The translations under genes and the position numbers were made by a program. From Bacillota bacterium (lineage in GTDB: Bacteria; Bacillota; Clostridia; Oscillospirales; Acutalibacteraceae), in the NCBI GenBank assembly GCA_023460155.1, contig JAEWRF010000245.1, forward strand, positions 1-10,390: a DNA stretch of 10,390 bases. The letters are read 5' to 3'. Shown here in pieces: positions 1 through 6,858 of this stretch. How positions within the stretch are numbered: position 1 is the first letter of the stretch; each line of letters begins with the position of its first letter. Under the pieces are notes generated by a model. The model did no database searches, had not been told where the DNA came from, and was given only the letters and a program-made list of their open reading frames with translations.

Positions 1-60
1 GCCTGATCCAATAATCTTTCCCCCATTTAAATTCATCCCTCTCTTCTTCTGGGAAAACAT
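1..60 (-). CDS. possible 5' end of an unidentified gene, cut by the window edge
   Basis: A minus-strand frame is open from an ATG at 60-58 to the left edge. A second in-frame ATG at 36-34 would begin MNLNGGKIIGSG. A GAGAGGG stretch abuts the second ATG and is too close to be a good ribosome binding site. Upstream of the first ATG there is only a weak GCGGGA. The frame lies beyond the tsf terminator, so it would be a separate unit or rely on readthrough. It does not resemble the start of pyrH, which often follows tsf in Firmicutes. With 12 to 20 codons visible no function can be given, and it may not be a gene. Confidence 0.25.
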   Translation of the reverse strand, partial: MFSQKKRGMNLNGGKIIGSG

Positions 61-77
61 GGAATCCCGCGAATGGA

Positions 78-106
78 TAAAAAAAGGGCGCAGGATTTCC
101 TGCGCC
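78..106 (-). terminator. Rho-independent terminator after tsf
   Basis: An 8-bp perfect GC-rich stem (GGCGCAGG/CCTGCGCC, arms 87-94 and 99-106) has a 4-base loop. On the minus strand it is followed by a run of T (complement of 79-85). It begins about 15 bases after the tsf stop codon and closes the rpsB-tsf operon. Confidence 0.9.
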
Positions 107-120
107 GCTTCAACCGTAAT

Positions 121-1035
121 TTATTTAATCATGCTGGCGACTTCGTCGGCAAAATTATCCTGGCGCTTCTCAAGGCCTTCGCCTTTTTCAAAGCGGACAT
201 AATCGACGATTTTAATGCTGCCGCCCAGTTTCTTCCCCGTCTGCTCCGTGAACTGCTTAATTGAGAGCGAATCGTCCTTGATGTAGGCCTGATCCACAAG
301 GCAAACTTCCTTGAAGAATTTCTGCAGCCTGCCGGTGACGATCTTCTCGGCAATCTCGGCGGGTTTGCCGGATTCGATGATCTGCTGCTTCAGGATTTCT
401 TTTTCATGCGCCACAACATCGGCGGGCACGCTTGCTTCATCCAGATACTGCGGAACAATCGCGGCAATCTGCATGCAGACATCTTTCGCGTATTCCTCGA
501 ATTCCGGCTTTGCCGCAACGGCAGCGTCCGCTTTGAACTTTGTCAGAACCGCAATTTTGCCTGCCGCGTGGATATATGCGCCCAAAACGCCGTCGAACTT
601 CTGGAACCGGCGAATCTTGATGTTCTCGCCGATTTTCAGAATCTTTTCCTTCAGGATGGCGTCGATCGTTTCGTCGGAGCCCACCGCCTTGCACTGGAGC
701 AGGGCGTCCACGTCGGCCGGGCTGTTTGCCAGCACGGTATCGGCGCAGGTTTTGACAAACGCCTGAAATTCGGCGTTCTTTGCCACAAAGTCCGTCTCAG
801 CGTTGACTTCGATAGCGACGCCCGCGTTTTTCGCGTCGTTCAGAGCGGCATAGGCAACGCCCTCCGCCGCAATACGGCCGGCCTTTTTCGTTGCTGCCGC
901 CAGCCCTTTTTCACGCAGGAAATCAATTGCTTTTTCCATATCGCCGCCCGCTTCGGACAGCGCCTTTTTGCAGTCCATCATGCCGCAGCCGGTTTTTGCG
1001 CGGAGATCCGCTACATCCTTAGCTGTAAATGCCAT
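121..1035 (-). CDS. tsf: translation elongation factor Ts
   Basis: EF-Ts is the cytoplasmic nucleotide exchange factor that releases GDP from EF-Tu so that EF-Tu can reload with GTP and aminoacyl-tRNA. The 304-aa protein has the usual Firmicutes full length. It opens with the UBA-like N-terminal domain (residues 1-55; LRAKTGCGMMDCKKAL at 11-26). The EF-Tu-contacting signature TDFVAKN follows at 81-87, then the core domain to the C-terminus. The ATG is preceded by a GCGAGGA ribosome binding site about 8 bases upstream. It lies 51 bases after rpsB on the same strand with no terminator between, so the two are co-transcribed, as is near-universal in bacteria. The identification is secure. Confidence 0.98.
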   Translation of the reverse strand: MAFTAKDVADLRAKTGCGMMDCKKALSEAGGDMEKAIDFLREKGLAAATKKAGRIAAEGVAYAALNDAKNAGVAIEVNAETDFVAKNAEFQAFVKTCADTVLANSPADVDALLQCKAVGSDETIDAILKEKILKIGENIKIRRFQKFDGVLGAYIHAAGKIAVLTKFKADAAVAAKPEFEEYAKDVCMQIAAIVPQYLDEASVPADVVAHEKEILKQQIIESGKPAEIAEKIVTGRLQKFFKEVCLVDQAYIKDDSLSIKQFTEQTGKKLGGSIKIVDYVRFEKGEGLEKRQDNFADEVASMIK

Positions 1036-1086
1036 TTTCTATTCCTCGCATTCCGTCAATCTTTCATTTATTAAGAAGCACTCCGA

Positions 1087-1830
1087 TTATTCGGCCGTTG
1101 CTTCCTCTTTCTCGGCTGCTTCCGCCGCTGCCGCAGCAGCGCCCATCTGGCCTTCCTTGCCCTCAATAATGGCGTTGGCCATGGTCTCGGAAATCAGTTT
1201 CACGGCGCGGATGGCGTCGTCGTTGCCGGGAATAACATAATCGATTTCATCCGGGTCGCAGTTGGTGTCGACGATCGCGACGATCGGGATATCCAGCTTC
1301 TTGGCTTCCGCGACGGCGATGCGTTCTTTTCTCGGATCGACAATGAACAGGGCGCCGGGAAGATCCCGCATTTCCTTAATGCCGCCGAGGAATTTCTCGA
1401 GTTTTTCAATTTCGAGCTTCAGCTTGCCGACTTCCTTCTTGGGGAGAAGATCAAACGTGCCGTCCTCTTCCATCGTCTTAAGCTGATTCAGACGGTCGAT
1501 TCTGCGGCGGATGGTGCGGAAGTTGGTGAGCATACCGCCCAGCCAGCGAGCGTTCACATAATAGGCGCCTGCACGTTCCGCTTCGTCTTTAATGGATTCC
1601 TGAGCCTGCTTTTTCGTTCCGACAAACAGAACGGACTTGCCATCCATGGAAAGATCACGCACAAAATTGTAGGCGTCTTCCAGCTTGCGGACGGTCTTCT
1701 GCAGGTCGATGATATAGATGCCGTTGCGCTCCGTGAAAATGTACTCCGCCATTTTCGGGTTCCATCTGCGGGTCTGATGACCGAAGTGGACGCCGGCTTC
1801 CAGAAGCTGCTTCATAGATACTACTGCCAT
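1087..1830 (-). CDS. rpsB: 30S ribosomal protein S2
   Basis: S2 is a late-assembling protein of the small ribosomal subunit that helps hold S1 and sits near the mRNA exit region. The 247-aa protein begins MAVVSMKQLLEAGVHFGHQ, the classical S2 N-terminus. It carries the VLFVGTKKQA signature near residues 67-76 and the P-G-A-LFIVDP segment near 160-168. The last 20 or so residues are a low-complexity Ala/Glu tail, common in clostridial S2. An AAGGAGG ribosome binding site sits 8 bases before the ATG. It is the first gene of the rpsB-tsf operon, and its own promoter and leader lie just upstream. Confidence 0.98.
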   Translation of the reverse strand: MAVVSMKQLLEAGVHFGHQTRRWNPKMAEYIFTERNGIYIIDLQKTVRKLEDAYNFVRDLSMDGKSVLFVGTKKQAQESIKDEAERAGAYYVNARWLGGMLTNFRTIRRRIDRLNQLKTMEEDGTFDLLPKKEVGKLKLEIEKLEKFLGGIKEMRDLPGALFIVDPRKERIAVAEAKKLDIPIVAIVDTNCDPDEIDYVIPGNDDAIRAVKLISETMANAIIEGKEGQMGAAAAAAEAAEKEEATAE

Positions 1831-1940
1831 TAGTAAATCCTCCTTGGTTTTACCTCCGCCGGGCTTTTATTTTATGGCACAAGACCTTTTCGGCATTTTT
1901 CTGAAAAGGCACCAGCGGCCAAACCCGACGTGTGTTTTGC
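1831..1940 (-). promoter_or_regulatory. rpsB 5' leader with hairpin, possible S2 autoregulatory site
   Basis: About 110 bases separate the predicted transcription start from the rpsB ATG. Within this leader the RNA can form a 7-bp stem (CCUUUUC with GAAAAGG, arms complementary to 1903-1909 and 1885-1891). Weaker GG/CC plus G-U pairs outside it could extend the stem. Several r-protein operons are autoregulated through such leaders. That this one binds S2 is inference; I could not match it to a known leader family. Confidence 0.35.
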
Positions 1941-1947
1941 GGAAAAT

Positions 1948-1976
1948 ATTATACCATATGCACTGCGGGAATACAA
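1948..1976 (-). promoter_or_regulatory. sigma-A promoter of rpsB-tsf
   Basis: On the minus strand a consensus TATAAT (-10, 1953-1948) lies 17 bases downstream of TTGTAT (-35, 1976-1971, four of six consensus bases). The predicted start is near 1941. It sits immediately after the stop of the PRC-barrel gene, so rpsB has its own promoter. No terminator is visible between the two genes. Confidence 0.7.
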
Positions 1977-1992
1977 GTCCCCATTTCTCCTC

Positions 1993-2286
1993 CTATTTCG
2001 GGCCGAAAATCGCGTACAGGCCGCGCGGCGGGCCTTTCGTTCTGCAATAGGGACTGTAGGTAACCAAAATGGTGTCGTCGCCGATAACTTTGATATCTTC
2101 CCATTTTATCACAACGTCATCCTCCCTGCCAAACAGACCGAAAAAACGCGGTCTGCCATAGATGACAAGTGCGGAAACTTTTGCACTCTCCGTATCGATC
2201 TCCAGATCGTTCACGTTTCCGAGGCGAGTGCCGTCCCGGATGTTGATAACCTCCTTGTGGCGCATATCGATGATCCGGCAGTTCAT
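1993..2286 (-). CDS. YlmC/YmxH-family PRC-barrel protein
   Basis: This small protein (97 aa) consists essentially of one PRC-barrel-like beta domain. It has the family pattern seen in sporulation-associated YlmC/YmxH proteins: an opening IIDMRHKEVINI (5-16), then DGTRLGNVNDLEID (18-31), then a VSALVIYG strand (38-45), and a WEDIKVIGDDTILV segment (62-75). The start is the ATG at 2286-2284, because a strong AAAGGAGG lies about 7 bases before it. The ATG seven codons upstream would put that site inside the gene. It follows sigG on the same strand after 158 bases. In Bacillus a YlmC gene also lies downstream of sigG. The biochemical role of the family is unknown; a link to sporulation is by context. 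Confidence 0.87.
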   Translation of the reverse strand: MNCRIIDMRHKEVINIRDGTRLGNVNDLEIDTESAKVSALVIYGRPRFFGLFGREDDVVIKWEDIKVIGDDTILVTYSPYCRTKGPPRGLYAIFGPK

Positions 2287-2444
2287 TTTCCCACCTCCTT
2301 TATCCATGTGTATGCGGCAGGAAAATTAATTTGATATTCGCACCGGCGGATGCTACAATTTAATTCAAATCGGGCACCCGACAGATTTTGCGGGCGTTCG
2401 AAACGCGGAACGGCGGGGCAGGGACTTTTTCCCCGCGCCCGCCG

Positions 2445-3215
2445 TCATATGTCCTTTTTGATTTTATCGAGCGCCGCTTTTTCCAGCCGGGAAACCTGTG
2501 CCTGGCTGATCCCGATTTCGGAAGCGACTTCCATCTGTGTTTTTCCCTGAAAATAGCGCATGGAAAGGATGTTCTTTTCCCGGCCGTTCAGGTTCTTGAT
2601 CGCTTCCTTCAGGGCGATTTCATCAAGCCAGTTGTTATCGTCGTTGTTGTCGCCCACCTGATCCATCACATAGATGGTGTCGCCTCCGTCGGAAAAGACC
2701 GGCTCATAGAGCGAAACGGGCTCTACCACGGATTCGAGCGCTACCACGACCTCTTCCCTGGGAATCTCCAGCGCCTTGGCGATTTCCTCAATCGTCGGCT
2801 CCCGGCTGTTCTGCGCGACCATCTTTTCCTTGACCTGCATGGCCTTATAGGCTGTGTCGCGCAGAGATCGGCTGACGCGGATGCTGTTGTTGTCCCGAAG
2901 ATACCGGCGGATCTCCCCTATGATCATGGGGACTCCATAGGTGGAAAAACGCACTCCCTGAGAGATGTCAAAATGGTCGATCGCCTTGATGAGGCCGATG
3001 CAGCCGACCTGAAACAGATCGTCGAGGTTTTCCCCGCGGTTGGTAAAGCGCTGAATCACGCTGAGAACCAGCCGAAGGTTTCCGCTGATCAGGTCGTCGC
3101 GTGCTTTGGTGTCCCCGTCCTTCATCCGGCGCAGCAGTTCCATTTTTTCCTTCTCGGTCAACACCTTGAGTTTGGACGTGTTGACACCGCAGATTTCAAC
3201 TTTGTTGTACTGCAC
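2445..3215 (-). CDS. sigG: RNA polymerase sporulation sigma factor sigma-G
   Basis: Sigma-G directs late forespore transcription after engulfment. The 256-aa protein has the sigma-G hallmark NKVEICGVNTSKL at residues 4-16. Region 2 is at about 40-115 (NLRLVLSVIQRF, DLFQVGCIGLIKAID, then STYGVPMIIGEIRRYLRDN). Region 3 is at about 116-175 (IRVSRSLRDTAYKA). Region 4 has the helix-turn-helix QMEVASEIGISQAQVSRLEK at 227-246. I place the start at the GTG at 3215-3213: a GGGGGAA site lies about 6 bases before it, and the resulting N-terminus matches Bacillus sigma-G in length. An ATG five codons upstream lacks a ribosome binding site. A sigma-F-type promoter lies just upstream. No convincing terminator follows, so readthrough into the PRC-barrel gene is possible. 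Confidence 0.96.
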   Translation of the reverse strand: MQYNKVEICGVNTSKLKVLTEKEKMELLRRMKDGDTKARDDLISGNLRLVLSVIQRFTNRGENLDDLFQVGCIGLIKAIDHFDISQGVRFSTYGVPMIIGEIRRYLRDNNSIRVSRSLRDTAYKAMQVKEKMVAQNSREPTIEEIAKALEIPREEVVVALESVVEPVSLYEPVFSDGGDTIYVMDQVGDNNDDNNWLDEIALKEAIKNLNGREKNILSMRYFQGKTQMEVASEIGISQAQVSRLEKAALDKIKKDI

Positions 3216-3248
3216 AGCGCATTCCCCCATTCACGGCATTACGGTTTC

Positions 3249-3277
3249 ATTATTACCATGAAGGGCGGCTGTCATGC
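3249..3277 (-). promoter_or_regulatory. sigma-F-type promoter of sigG
   Basis: On the minus strand GCATG (3277-3273) is followed after exactly 15 bases by GGTAATAAT (3257-3249). The known sigma-F consensus is GYATA, 15 bases, then GGNRANANT. The -10 matches at every fixed position and the -35 matches four of five. The predicted start is near 3242, about 27 bases before the GTG of sigG. This is the expected regulation, since sigG is a sigma-F target in spore formers. Sigma-G reads similar sites, so autoregulation is possible. Confidence 0.7.
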
Positions 3278-3340
3278 AGGAATCCGGTAAATAATAAAAT
3301 TGATCGTGCGACAATTTTTGATTGAAAGCGTGGAATCTTT

Positions 3341-4690
3341 ATGATCGTCAAAATACCGTCCCAAGTCGATTCCATTCTGCAGATTCTGACGCAAAGCGGC
3401 TTTGAGGCCTACGTCGTCGGAGGCTGTGTGAGGGATAGCCTGCTCGGGATGGAACCGAAGGACTGGGATGTGACCACTTCCGCTCCTCCGCAGGAGATTG
3501 AGCGCGCGCTTTCCGGCTTCCGGATCATTGAGACCGGCTTAAAGCACGGCACCGTGACGGTTCTCTCCTCCGGCCTGCCCGTGGAGGTCACCGCTTTCCG
3601 GATCGACGGCGCCTATTCCGACGGCCGTCACCCGGACGAGGTCCGGTTCACCCGGAATCTGCGTGAGGATCTCGCGCGGCGCGATTTTACGGTAAACGCC
3701 CTCGCCTGCGGCAGGGACGGAGCCATTGTCGACTGCTTCGGCGGCCGGGACGATCTGGAACACAAGCTGATCCGCTGTGTCGGCGACCCTGACCGGCGCT
3801 TTCGGGAGGACGGGCTTCGCATTCTGCGGGCGCTTCGCTTTTCTTCCGTGCTCGGTTTCTCCGTAGAGCCGGCGACGGCGGAAAGTCTGCTGAAAAACCG
3901 GGGGCTTCTGGATCTTATCGCAAAGGAGCGGATCGGCTCGGAATTTCTGCGGCTGCTCTGCGGAGCTTCGGCCGCGCCGGTCCTGCGGGAATTCCGGGAG
4001 GCGATTGCGCAGTTTATCCCGGAAACCCGTGAGAGCTTTGATTTTGCGCAGAACAACCCCCATCACGTGTTTGACGTGTGGGAGCACACGCTGCAAACTG
4101 TCGCAGCCGTCGAGCCGGACCCGATTCTGCGCCTCGCGATGTTCCTGCACGACCTTGGCAAACCCCGGTGCTATACGGTGGATGAAAAGGGCGTTGGCCA
4201 TTTTTACGGGCACGCGGAGGAAAGTGCCCTGCTTGCGGAACCCATTCTGAATCGTCTGCGGCTGGACCGGCACACGATCCGGGACGTCACACTGCTGGTG
4301 CGCTGGCACGATATTCCGGTCGCGCCGGACGAGGCGATTCTGCGCCGCCGCCTGAACCGGTTCGGGGAGCGGAATCTCCGGAGGCTTCTGAAGCTCCGCG
4401 TGGCCGACACCATGGCGAAAAGCCCCGCCCACCGGGGGGAACTGGACAAGCTTCAGGCAATTGAAACGATTCTGGACCGGATTCTCGCCGAAGGGCAGTG
4501 CTTCACGCTGAAGAACCTTGCCGTAAACGGGAAGGACCTCACGGAAATCGGAATTCCCTCCGGCCCGGAAACCGGGGAGATTCTTAAAATACTGCTGAAC
4601 GCCGTCATTGAGGGAAGCTGCGTCAACCGCCGCGCCGACCTGATGGAATACGCAAAGCGCCGAAAGGAGGGCATGGAAAACGGAAACTGA
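3341..4690 (+). CDS. cca: CCA tRNA nucleotidyltransferase with HD domain
   Basis: This class II nucleotidyltransferase adds or repairs the 3' CCA of tRNAs in the cytoplasm using CTP and ATP without a nucleic acid template. The 449-aa protein starts with the polymerase-beta-type head: YVVGGCVRD at 24-32 and the metal-binding pair D41 and D43 in DWDVTT. RRDFTVNAL follows at 113-121, and the nucleotide-selecting EDGLR motif at 156-160. The C-terminal part is an HD domain, with WEHT at 247-250, HDLGK at 270-274, H291 and D356. Such domains often give phosphohydrolase activity. A weak GTGGA site precedes the ATG and no clear promoter was recognised. Both tRNA genes in this window already encode CCA, so the main role here may be repair. 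It lies divergent to sigG and antisense to the surrounding sporulation genes. Confidence 0.96.
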   Translation: MIVKIPSQVDSILQILTQSGFEAYVVGGCVRDSLLGMEPKDWDVTTSAPPQEIERALSGFRIIETGLKHGTVTVLSSGLPVEVTAFRIDGAYSDGRHPDEVRFTRNLREDLARRDFTVNALACGRDGAIVDCFGGRDDLEHKLIRCVGDPDRRFREDGLRILRALRFSSVLGFSVEPATAESLLKNRGLLDLIAKERIGSEFLRLLCGASAAPVLREFREAIAQFIPETRESFDFAQNNPHHVFDVWEHTLQTVAAVEPDPILRLAMFLHDLGKPRCYTVDEKGVGHFYGHAEESALLAEPILNRLRLDRHTIRDVTLLVRWHDIPVAPDEAILRRRLNRFGERNLRRLLKLRVADTMAKSPAHRGELDKLQAIETILDRILAEGQCFTLKNLAVNGKDLTEIGIPSGPETGEILKILLNAVIEGSCVNRRADLMEYAKRRKEGMENGN

Positions 4691-4697
4691 AATCATT

Positions 4698-5213
4698 GTG
4701 CATCCTCTGGAGCCGGTCTTTGACTCAAATTCCCGGGTTCTGATTCTCGGGACCATGCCCTCGCCGAAATCCCGGGAATACGGGTTCTATTATTCCCATC
4801 CGCAGAACCGATTCTGGCGCGTTCTGTGCGACCTTTACGGGGAATCGCATCCGGATTCTCCGGAGGAAAAACGCGCGCTTGCGCTCCGCTGCCACATCGC
4901 CCTGTGGGACGTACTGAAAAGCTGTACCATCCGCGGGGCCGACGACGGGAGCATCCGGAACCCGGTGCCGAATGAAATAGGGGATTTAATAAGGCGGTCC
5001 TCCATCCGCACCGTTGTCACCACCGGTGCGAAGGCGGCCGCCCTTTATCATCGCTTCTGTGAGGAGGATACCGACATTCGGGCGCTGGCCCTGCCCTCAA
5101 CAAGCCCGGCCAACTGCCGCTTTTACAGCTATGAAAAGCTCCTGGAAGCCTACCGTATTCTTCCTGCGCTGACCGGAGAAAAGCTCAGCCGACGCGCTCC
5201 AGGTCCTTTTTGA
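4698..5213 (+). CDS. DNA-deoxyinosine (hypoxanthine) glycosylase, UDG superfamily family 6
   Basis: The enzyme removes hypoxanthine, the product of adenine deamination, from DNA to start base-excision repair. The 171-aa protein matches the family-6 uracil-DNA-glycosylase fold. LILGTMPSPKSREYGFYYSHPQNRFW spans 15-40 in pieces: GTMPSPKS at 18-25 and HPQNRFW at 34-40, where N37 is the likely catalytic Asn. The second motif LPSTSPAN is at 132-139. The only standard in-frame start is GTG 4698, seven bases after the cca stop, so translation may be coupled. The strong AAGGAGG at 4664-4670 is 27 bases from it and points to an out-of-frame ATG at 4673. The 3' end overlaps sigE by 29 bases on the opposite strand. 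Function is from family motifs; the exact substrate (hypoxanthine versus uracil) is untested. Confidence 0.85.
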   Translation: MHPLEPVFDSNSRVLILGTMPSPKSREYGFYYSHPQNRFWRVLCDLYGESHPDSPEEKRALALRCHIALWDVLKSCTIRGADDGSIRNPVPNEIGDLIRRSSIRTVVTTGAKAAALYHRFCEEDTDIRALALPSTSPANCRFYSYEKLLEAYRILPALTGEKLSRRAPGPF

Positions 5214-5907
5214 GACGCTCGATGATCCGCTTTTCCAGCCGCGATATGTAGGATTGGGATATGCCGAGCGTATCGGCAACTTCCTTCTGCGTGTGCTCTT
5301 TTTTGTTGTCCAGACCGAAGCGAAGCTGCATAATTTCGCGCTCGCGCGGCGCAAGCCGGGAAACCGCGCTGCGCAGGAGGTCGCGCTCCACCTCCTCCTC
5401 AATGTTCAGGTTCACCGTATTCTGATCGCTACCGAGAATGTCGGAAAGTAGGAGCTCGTTCCCGTCCCAGTCCACATTCAGCGGATCGTCGATGGAGATC
5501 TCGTTTTTCAGCTGGGAGGTCTTGCGGAGATACATCAGAATTTCGTTTTCAATACATCGTGAAGCGTAGGTGGCCAGCTTGATGTTTCGCTCGGGGCAGA
5601 AGGTATTCACCGCCTTGATCAGCCCGATTGTACCGATGGAGATCAGGTCCTCCACGCCGGTACTGGAGGATTCGAATTTTTTGGCGATGTAGACCACCAG
5701 CCGGAGATTGTGGGTAATGAGCGGTTCCCGCGCGTTGGGAACGTGGTCCATGATGTCCTGCATCACCCGCTCCTCCTCCTGACGCGTGAGCGGCGGCGGG
5801 AGGGTTTCCGGCCCGTTGATGTAGTGGATCTGCCCTCCCGGCCAAAGCCGGAGAATCAGCAGACGCAGCCCGTTGAACCATTCCCCGATTCGAAGCTTCA
5901 CTTTCAT
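5185..5907 (-). CDS. sigE: RNA polymerase sporulation sigma factor pro-sigma-E
   Basis: Sigma-E runs early mother-cell transcription and is made as an inactive membrane-bound precursor. The 240-aa protein begins with a pro-sequence of about 28 residues: an amphipathic, basic stretch (KVKLRIGEWFNGLRLLILRL) ending near QIHYINGPE. By alignment with Bacillus pro-sigma-E, SpoIIGA would cut near H28-I30. Region 2 follows (NLRLVVYIAKKFE at 67-79, DLISIGTIGLIKAVNTF at 87-103, LATYASRCIENEILMYLR at 111-128). Region 4 has LGISQSYISRLEKRI at 214-228. The ATG is preceded by a GAGGG site. It is the second gene of the spoIIGA-sigE operon. Its end overlaps the convergent glycosylase gene, leaving no room for an intergenic terminator. 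Confidence 0.97.
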   Translation of the reverse strand: MKVKLRIGEWFNGLRLLILRLWPGGQIHYINGPETLPPPLTRQEEERVMQDIMDHVPNAREPLITHNLRLVVYIAKKFESSSTGVEDLISIGTIGLIKAVNTFCPERNIKLATYASRCIENEILMYLRKTSQLKNEISIDDPLNVDWDGNELLLSDILGSDQNTVNLNIEEEVERDLLRSAVSRLAPREREIMQLRFGLDNKKEHTQKEVADTLGISQSYISRLEKRIIERLKKDLERVG

Positions 5908-5923
5908 TTTCCTATTCCCTCTT

Positions 5924-5940
5924 GCCGCTGCCGAAGCGGC
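5924..5940 (-). other. stem-loop just before the sigE ribosome binding site
   Basis: A 6-bp perfect GC-rich inverted repeat (GCCGCT/AGCGGC, 5-base loop) lies between spoIIGA and sigE and directly abuts the GAGGG site of sigE on the minus strand. There is no T run, so it is not a terminator. It could modulate sigE translation or stabilise a processed mRNA end; both are inference. Confidence 0.4.
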
Positions 5941-5967
5941 TTACTCTATGCCCGACTACGGCCAGAT

Positions 5968-6792
5968 TTAGCCGGACGTTATTTGCAGCAAATCCGGGCT
6001 TACTAAAGCGTCGAATTCGCCGAATTTTGTTTTTGCCATCGCTATGTAAACTTTTTGACTTTCAATCACCCGTTTCCCGCACCGGACGGTCAGCTTATCC
6101 GGTCGGAACGCCTGCAGAACGCCGCTGCCCGACACCGCCTCAAACGGGATCAGTCGGAAATTCAGGCTCTCCCGCGGCGGAGCCAGCGCCGAAACCACGG
6201 GCTCGTAAATTACTGCGACGGGGTCGCCTGAAAACGGCTCGCGCAGGGAATTGCCGGTATCCACCTTCCCGGTGCAGCGGCAGGTCCGGCCGCCGCATTC
6301 CACGACAAGGCTGCAGAACAGCTCCTTCGGCATCTGCTTCCCGGTAATGCGGTGGATCAGCGTGATTACCAGATAACATAACACCGTAAGTGCGATCAGC
6401 ATCAGAGGAGAAATATCAAAATAGACCATATTGTTCCGGATCATAAGCCCCTGCGGCGCAAGAAAATACCACAGTGCAAGCATCAGGCCCGCAAAGGCAA
6501 AATTGATGATATAAAACGCCGCCGTTGCCCGCAGGAAGGCTTTCCAGCCCCGCCGGGGAAACGCCGCAAGGATGATGGTCGCCGAAAGCGCCAGTTTGAC
6601 AAGAAGAGAAAGGAACACGTTCATCTGCGGCATAAGAATCATCAGGGAATAAAGCGCGCCCAATGCCGCCCCCGCCGCAAGCCGGCCCCTCCGAAACGGC
6701 AAAGAAAGGAACCGTGCGGTCGCCAGCAGCAGAAAGTAATTGACCACAAGATTGACGCCAACCAGAACGTCCACATAAACGACTTGCGCCAC
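5968..6792 (-). CDS. spoIIGA: sigma-E processing peptidase SpoIIGA
   Basis: SpoIIGA is the septum-located aspartic protease that removes the pro-sequence of sigma-E in the mother cell after a signal from the forespore. The 274-aa protein has the typical two parts. The N-terminal half has five hydrophobic segments (about residues 8-26, 38-55, 60-78, 90-110 and 127-147). The soluble C-terminal half carries the active-site DTGN, with D178 as catalytic Asp, and the conserved NFRLIPF near 211-217. The start is GTG at 6792-6790, with a GGGGGGAG site 5 bases before it. sigE follows after 60 bases on the same strand. That spacer holds a short stem-loop (5924-5940). Confidence 0.95.
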   Translation of the reverse strand: MAQVVYVDVLVGVNLVVNYFLLLATARFLSLPFRRGRLAAGAALGALYSLMILMPQMNVFLSLLVKLALSATIILAAFPRRGWKAFLRATAAFYIINFAFAGLMLALWYFLAPQGLMIRNNMVYFDISPLMLIALTVLCYLVITLIHRITGKQMPKELFCSLVVECGGRTCRCTGKVDTGNSLREPFSGDPVAVIYEPVVSALAPPRESLNFRLIPFEAVSGSGVLQAFRPDKLTVRCGKRVIESQKVYIAMAKTKFGEFDALVSPDLLQITSG

Positions 6793-6819
6793 AGGTCTCC
6801 CCCCAGTCGGCTATTTTCC

Positions 6820-6852
6820 ATTATAGATTTTACTGTGCGCTGTTTCTGTCAA
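6820..6852 (-). promoter_or_regulatory. spoIIG promoter with 21-bp spacer, Spo0A type
   Basis: On the minus strand a perfect TTGACA (6852-6847) and a perfect TATAAT (6825-6820) are separated by 21 bases instead of 17. The Bacillus spoIIG promoter is known for the same oddity (22 bp) and needs phosphorylated Spo0A to be used by sigma-A polymerase. The predicted start is near 6813, about 20 bases before the GTG of spoIIGA. Confidence 0.75.
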
Positions 6853-6858
6853 ATCATG

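Noticed and set aside
406..1074. Plus-strand open frame of 222 codons
   Set aside because: It is the shadow of tsf on the opposite strand.
2252..2345. Sigma-E or sigma-G promoter for the YlmC-like gene (GAATATC and CATACACA on the minus strand)
   Set aside because: The boxes look good individually but the spacer is about 18 bases instead of about 14 for sigma-E, and the implied start would fall inside the ribosome binding site.
2380..2444. Terminator after sigG
   Set aside because: GC-rich pairing is possible (GGCGGG with CCCGCC) but no T run follows on the minus strand.
2388..3290. Plus-strand open frame of 300 codons
   Set aside because: It is antisense to sigG, whose identity is certain, and it has no ribosome binding site or domain pattern.
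3539..4756. Long open frame (405 codons) on the minus strand
   Set aside because: It is antisense to cca, which has full family motifs. High GC third positions create open opposite frames, and the translation is rich in Arg, Pro and Val with no family features.
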